From contig OZ022581.1 of assembly GCA_963669155.1 (NCBI GenBank), positions 14,479,357-14,543,356 on the forward strand: a DNA stretch of 64,000 nucleotides, in the 5' to 3' direction. The DNA is from Arbacia lixula. Lineage: Eukaryota; Echinodermata; Echinoidea; Arbacioida; Arbaciidae. The notes below the pieces were generated by a model. That model was not told the DNA's origin and made no database searches. It worked only from the letters and a program-made list of their open reading frames with translations. This document shows positions 58,002-64,000 of the stretch, piece by piece. Within the stretch, counting starts at the first letter, position 1. The number at the start of each line of letters is the position of its first letter. A program made the position numbers and the translations under genes.

Positions 58002-60459
58002 CATAGTAAAAGAGTTTATCTGACACGCAAAGGTTTAAAGACCATTATTTTTGGTTCCCCTTGAGCAGTAGTTTTGAATTGAAAAGTATTTAATTAATCT
58101 GTACATAAATACCACCTACTCTTAAAGGGTACCTATGGGCAGAAATGTAACTCTCTTATAAAGCTATATATCAAATGAACATACAACACAAGTTTTCAGA
58201 TCCTGAATTTATTTCTACATTGCTAGGGAATCATTTTAATATCACATTTCAATAGTTCGGTCCGATAACGTTACCACCTCACGATACTCTAATCGATCGC
58301 AGCCAGCAAAGCCCTACGTATCACGCGAGCTGCATGTGTACACATTATAGCATGAAAGCTATACTAACTATCATTTCTGCCGGCAAAAGATAACTGTAAC
58401 GCATGCGTATTGATCTAGCGGACGTGCAAAACAAATAAACGCCCGGAACATCAAGAGAGCCGATGTTCCGTGCGATGTTTTAGTTAATTTTTTTTTTGAG
58501 ACACCACAACAAGATGATTGATATTCAATTCTAGTACCAAAACAACGAAGCATTCGGTTTGTAATGCCCGGAGGTGTCCTTCAAAGTCCACATTTCATGT
58601 CTACCAATTTTTGTGGTCTTTATTGACACCCTCACTGTACTGGGTTCACCTGTAACATGAACATTACTGGAACTGTTTGACCCTTGGGTTACATACCTTT
58701 GGACTGAGAGTCTAATCTGTGATAGATAAACCTGTTCTGTAACTAAAACAAGGTGAACCAAATATAACTTTTTGACATGCAAACTTTGAATGGGTTAACC
58801 CTTTCATTAACATTGGTAGACAAAGTGTGTGCACAAATGTATTACCCTCAATAGGCTTGGTAATGAATGGATTAAGCTGTTGTATACTGGACTGGACAGT
58901 TGACTTCCAACCACCGTGAAAAACATGTGCTTTTACAGTATTTGTAAGAATGTTATCTCAAAATGAATTCAAGGTAGTTTATTTTTTTGCAGACATTACC
59001 AAATAATCTGAGGTGTTGCATGAACCACCAGAATACAATACATGTGTACAGTTTGTGTAGTATGATGTGTGATATTAAACTTGAAAAGCCAACAAAGCAT
59101 TTGAATATTTCATGAAAAATAAACTGCCTCAGGCTAAGCTTCTTTGTAAAGTACACCAAATTTGGAGTGATATCCTACATAGTTATTTTATCACAAAGTT
59201 GATACCTAATGAGATATTTCTCTTTGTACATCATTAATCTTAAAAGGTTGCTTATATTGTGGTGCTCAAAATAAGCTTCATTTTAAAACAACCTGACTAT
59301 CAGTCAACTTGAGATATAATGGTCAATATGTTACTGCTAAAATTAATTATACAGTTCCAGTGTAAAATGAAGTGTCTAATTCCCTGTACTGTGGTATTTT
59401 TCAAAACTTTATTTTTACATTTTCAAACTGGATACACCACCGCCTAATATGTTGTATAATGGAAGTAGGTGATGGCCTGTTGATGCAGTTGGACTTATAT
59501 AACAATGTGGTGAAGTCTGTAGAATATGTTTATTCCCTTTCCTTTCTGTAGATCATTGCTCATGGGAAGTTTGTCCGTAGAGAATGTTTGCCATGTGATA
59601 TCTCTGGTGTTTGCCCTCAGTCAAAAAGCTTATCTGGAATGTAAAGTCGTAGAGATATCATAGTAAATACAGTTGCTAACCACTTAATCAGGACAGCCCA
59701 GCAATAGGACAAATGTCCTAAATAAGCAAATTCCTACCAAGGCCACATACTTTATAATTCATACTTCACATTTTGACTTACATCTATTTTCCTGAATGTG
59801 CAAGTATTCCTTGTAACCTAATAAGATATACAAGGAATATCCATGTATATGTATTATTTAAATTTGTTTTGTGTTGGTGCCAATGTTGCTATTTCAATGC
59901 TAGATGTGTCTGTATTATTTTGTGAATTGCCCATAATTTGCTGTGCATTAATTTGTACCACTTTATCTGTAATTGTATTATTTTCGTGTTGTGATTTGTT
60001 TGTGTCATGGTGTGATGGTATAGCATGTGTAATGAATCTTGTGTTCTCCCCAAGCAAAGCATAGAGGCGTAAGATTTCCTTAAGTAATTATCTAACTTTA
60101 ATGTGATACACCTGTGTTTGCAATTTCAATTTTGTAGTTCTTTGTGCATTTGTTTAACAAAATGTATTCAGAGGGTAAATGAGTTCTTAATGTTTGTATT
60201 TAATATTTTGTTTTGGTATTTATTTTGAACATCTGATGAAATTATACACAAGACAGTAGATTCATGTAAATGGAAAAATAGCTTTAATTGCAAAAGAAGA
60301 AGAAAAAATGTATCGACTATGAATGACTGTATGCATTAACCTACCATGGGAGATATATCTGCAGCTTTATTGATAGAGCAAGGGGAAATGAAATAAATTT
60401 ATAATATAAGAAATTTGTAGTGGTGAGTTTGATTTGATGTCTCTCTTGTGAGAAGTTTG

Positions 60460-60660
60460 CATGCAGAAGAGAGAGAGAGAGAGAGAGTTAAAGAGGGCGG
60501 GAGAGAGGGGGACAGGTGAAAGAAATGACAGAGAGACACGGGAGAGTTGAGTTTAGAGAGGAAGTAAGGGGAAGGGGTAAAGGAGATAGATTAAGATGGG
60601 GTGTAAGGGAGAAAGAGAGGGAGAGGGAAATCAAGTATAGAATGTGAGAGACAATTGTAG
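60460..60660. repeat. GA-rich low-complexity DNA
   Basis: Purine-rich with GAGAGA runs, downstream of the receptor gene on its strand. Confidence 0.7.
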
Positions 60661-60940
60661 AAAAGTAGTCGATGCTAGGTTATGTTTATCATTAGTACAA
60701 AACAACATCCCTTAACAATCATTCAGGTACAATATGTCGGCGCATAAGCGCATTGGAAAATCCCAGTCAGCCAATCTCAAAAACAGACATGTCACCGCCA
60801 TCTGTCCACTTAGCAATACTATAAATGTACCGAAGTGTGACGTAATTTGAGCATTAATGTCTGGTTCTTAACTATGCGGGTAGATCATGTAGCTGTGATC
60901 ACAACGGGGACTCTAATAGACCATTTTCGTTACGTTTGCA

Positions 60941-60949
60941 CATTTTATT
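60941..60949 (-). other. Candidate polyadenylation signal of the receptor gene
   Basis: TTTATT on the plus strand is AATAAA on the minus strand, about 320 bases after the receptor stop codon. Confidence 0.3.
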
Positions 60950-61266
60950 CACGTCGTTCAAACAATACGTTACTAACATCAGAGCTTGTCCGAGTAGCAA
61001 CAACTAATAAATTCAGAGTACGTTCCATCCATTCAAACTAAATCACAAAATACAGGTGGATGTAATAACGCGTCACTAGGCAGGTAGGGGGAAAGTTGTG
61101 ACTACATTCCGAAAATGGCTTGTTGGGAGTGCCCGACACTGGCCCGCCAGACACTATCGGACCGGTAAAGTGATCTTCTTTAGAGCCAGTTGTCTTGACA
61201 ACATGCTCATAGGACGACACGACTTCGGTACTCTATTTAGTGGACTTGCATGGAGCTGTGTGTCTC

Positions 61267-63938
<2,672 letters not shown>

Positions 63939-64000
63939 CTGTAGGAGTCAACAAATACCAACAAATACAACAATATCTCACATTATATTGTAGTCCTACG

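Larger units (their letters stand above)
54239..61266. other. Intergenic region between CEP192 and the receptor gene
   Basis: Holds the tandem stop-region copies, the chained TTAA elements (55061-56182), a shortened family D MITE and GA-rich DNA near 60470-60650. The two genes converge here. Apart from these I see no exon, RNA gene or conserved frame; short open frames are AT-rich and isolated. Confidence 0.5.

Overview
The window looks like a piece of an invertebrate deuterostome nuclear genome, most likely an echinoderm such as a sea urchin. That assignment is an inference from the intron-rich genes, AT-rich intergenic DNA, many microsatellites, several MITE families and a CR1/L2-like LINE; nothing in the sequence proves the species. 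There is one 200-base assembly gap (19344-19543).

Layout, left to right. (1) 1-8.7 kb: the last coding exon of an unrecognised plus-strand gene (5601-5833) with long non-coding flanks. (2) 8.7-16.7 kb, minus strand: a seven-exon gene for a PLP-dependent Cys/Met-metabolism enzyme, closest by eye to methionine gamma-lyase / cystathionine gamma-lyase. All other exons join in frame, but the exon that should carry the PLP-binding lysine is not in the assembled sequence. (3) 16.7-23.3 kb: intergenic DNA with a LINE fragment, GA and TG microsatellites, the gap, and probably the Cep192 promoter. (4) 23.3-54.2 kb, plus strand: the whole coding region of CEP192 (Spd-2 family centrosome scaffold). I could assign 30 coding exons whose phases all agree, giving about 2589 residues. 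Its introns hold most of the mobile elements. (5) 54.2-61.3 kb: degenerate tandem copies of the Cep192 stop-codon region, nested TTAA-flanked MITEs and otherwise featureless DNA. (6) 61.3-64 kb, minus strand: the 3' half of a nicotinic-acetylcholine-receptor-like Cys-loop channel, running off the right edge.

Mobile DNA. At least six families can be seen: three TTAA-flanked families (a palindrome of about 360 bp, a 472 bp element, and a 753 bp piggyBac-like element with CCCTAATACTCCCGGGG ends), a TA-flanked palindrome with Tc1/mariner-like ends, a 1.9 kb foldback element with a 10 bp target duplication, and a nearly full-length LINE. Both copies of the 753 bp element sit exactly at the right-hand TTAA of another TTAA element, and one of them was later split by the LINE.

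The three genes are functionally unrelated (sulfur amino-acid metabolism, centriole/centrosome assembly, ion channel), as expected for neighbouring animal genes. The oddities with most substance are the missing catalytic exon, the repeated tandem duplications at the 3' end of CEP192, the TTAA element chains, and the unusual pore residues of the receptor.
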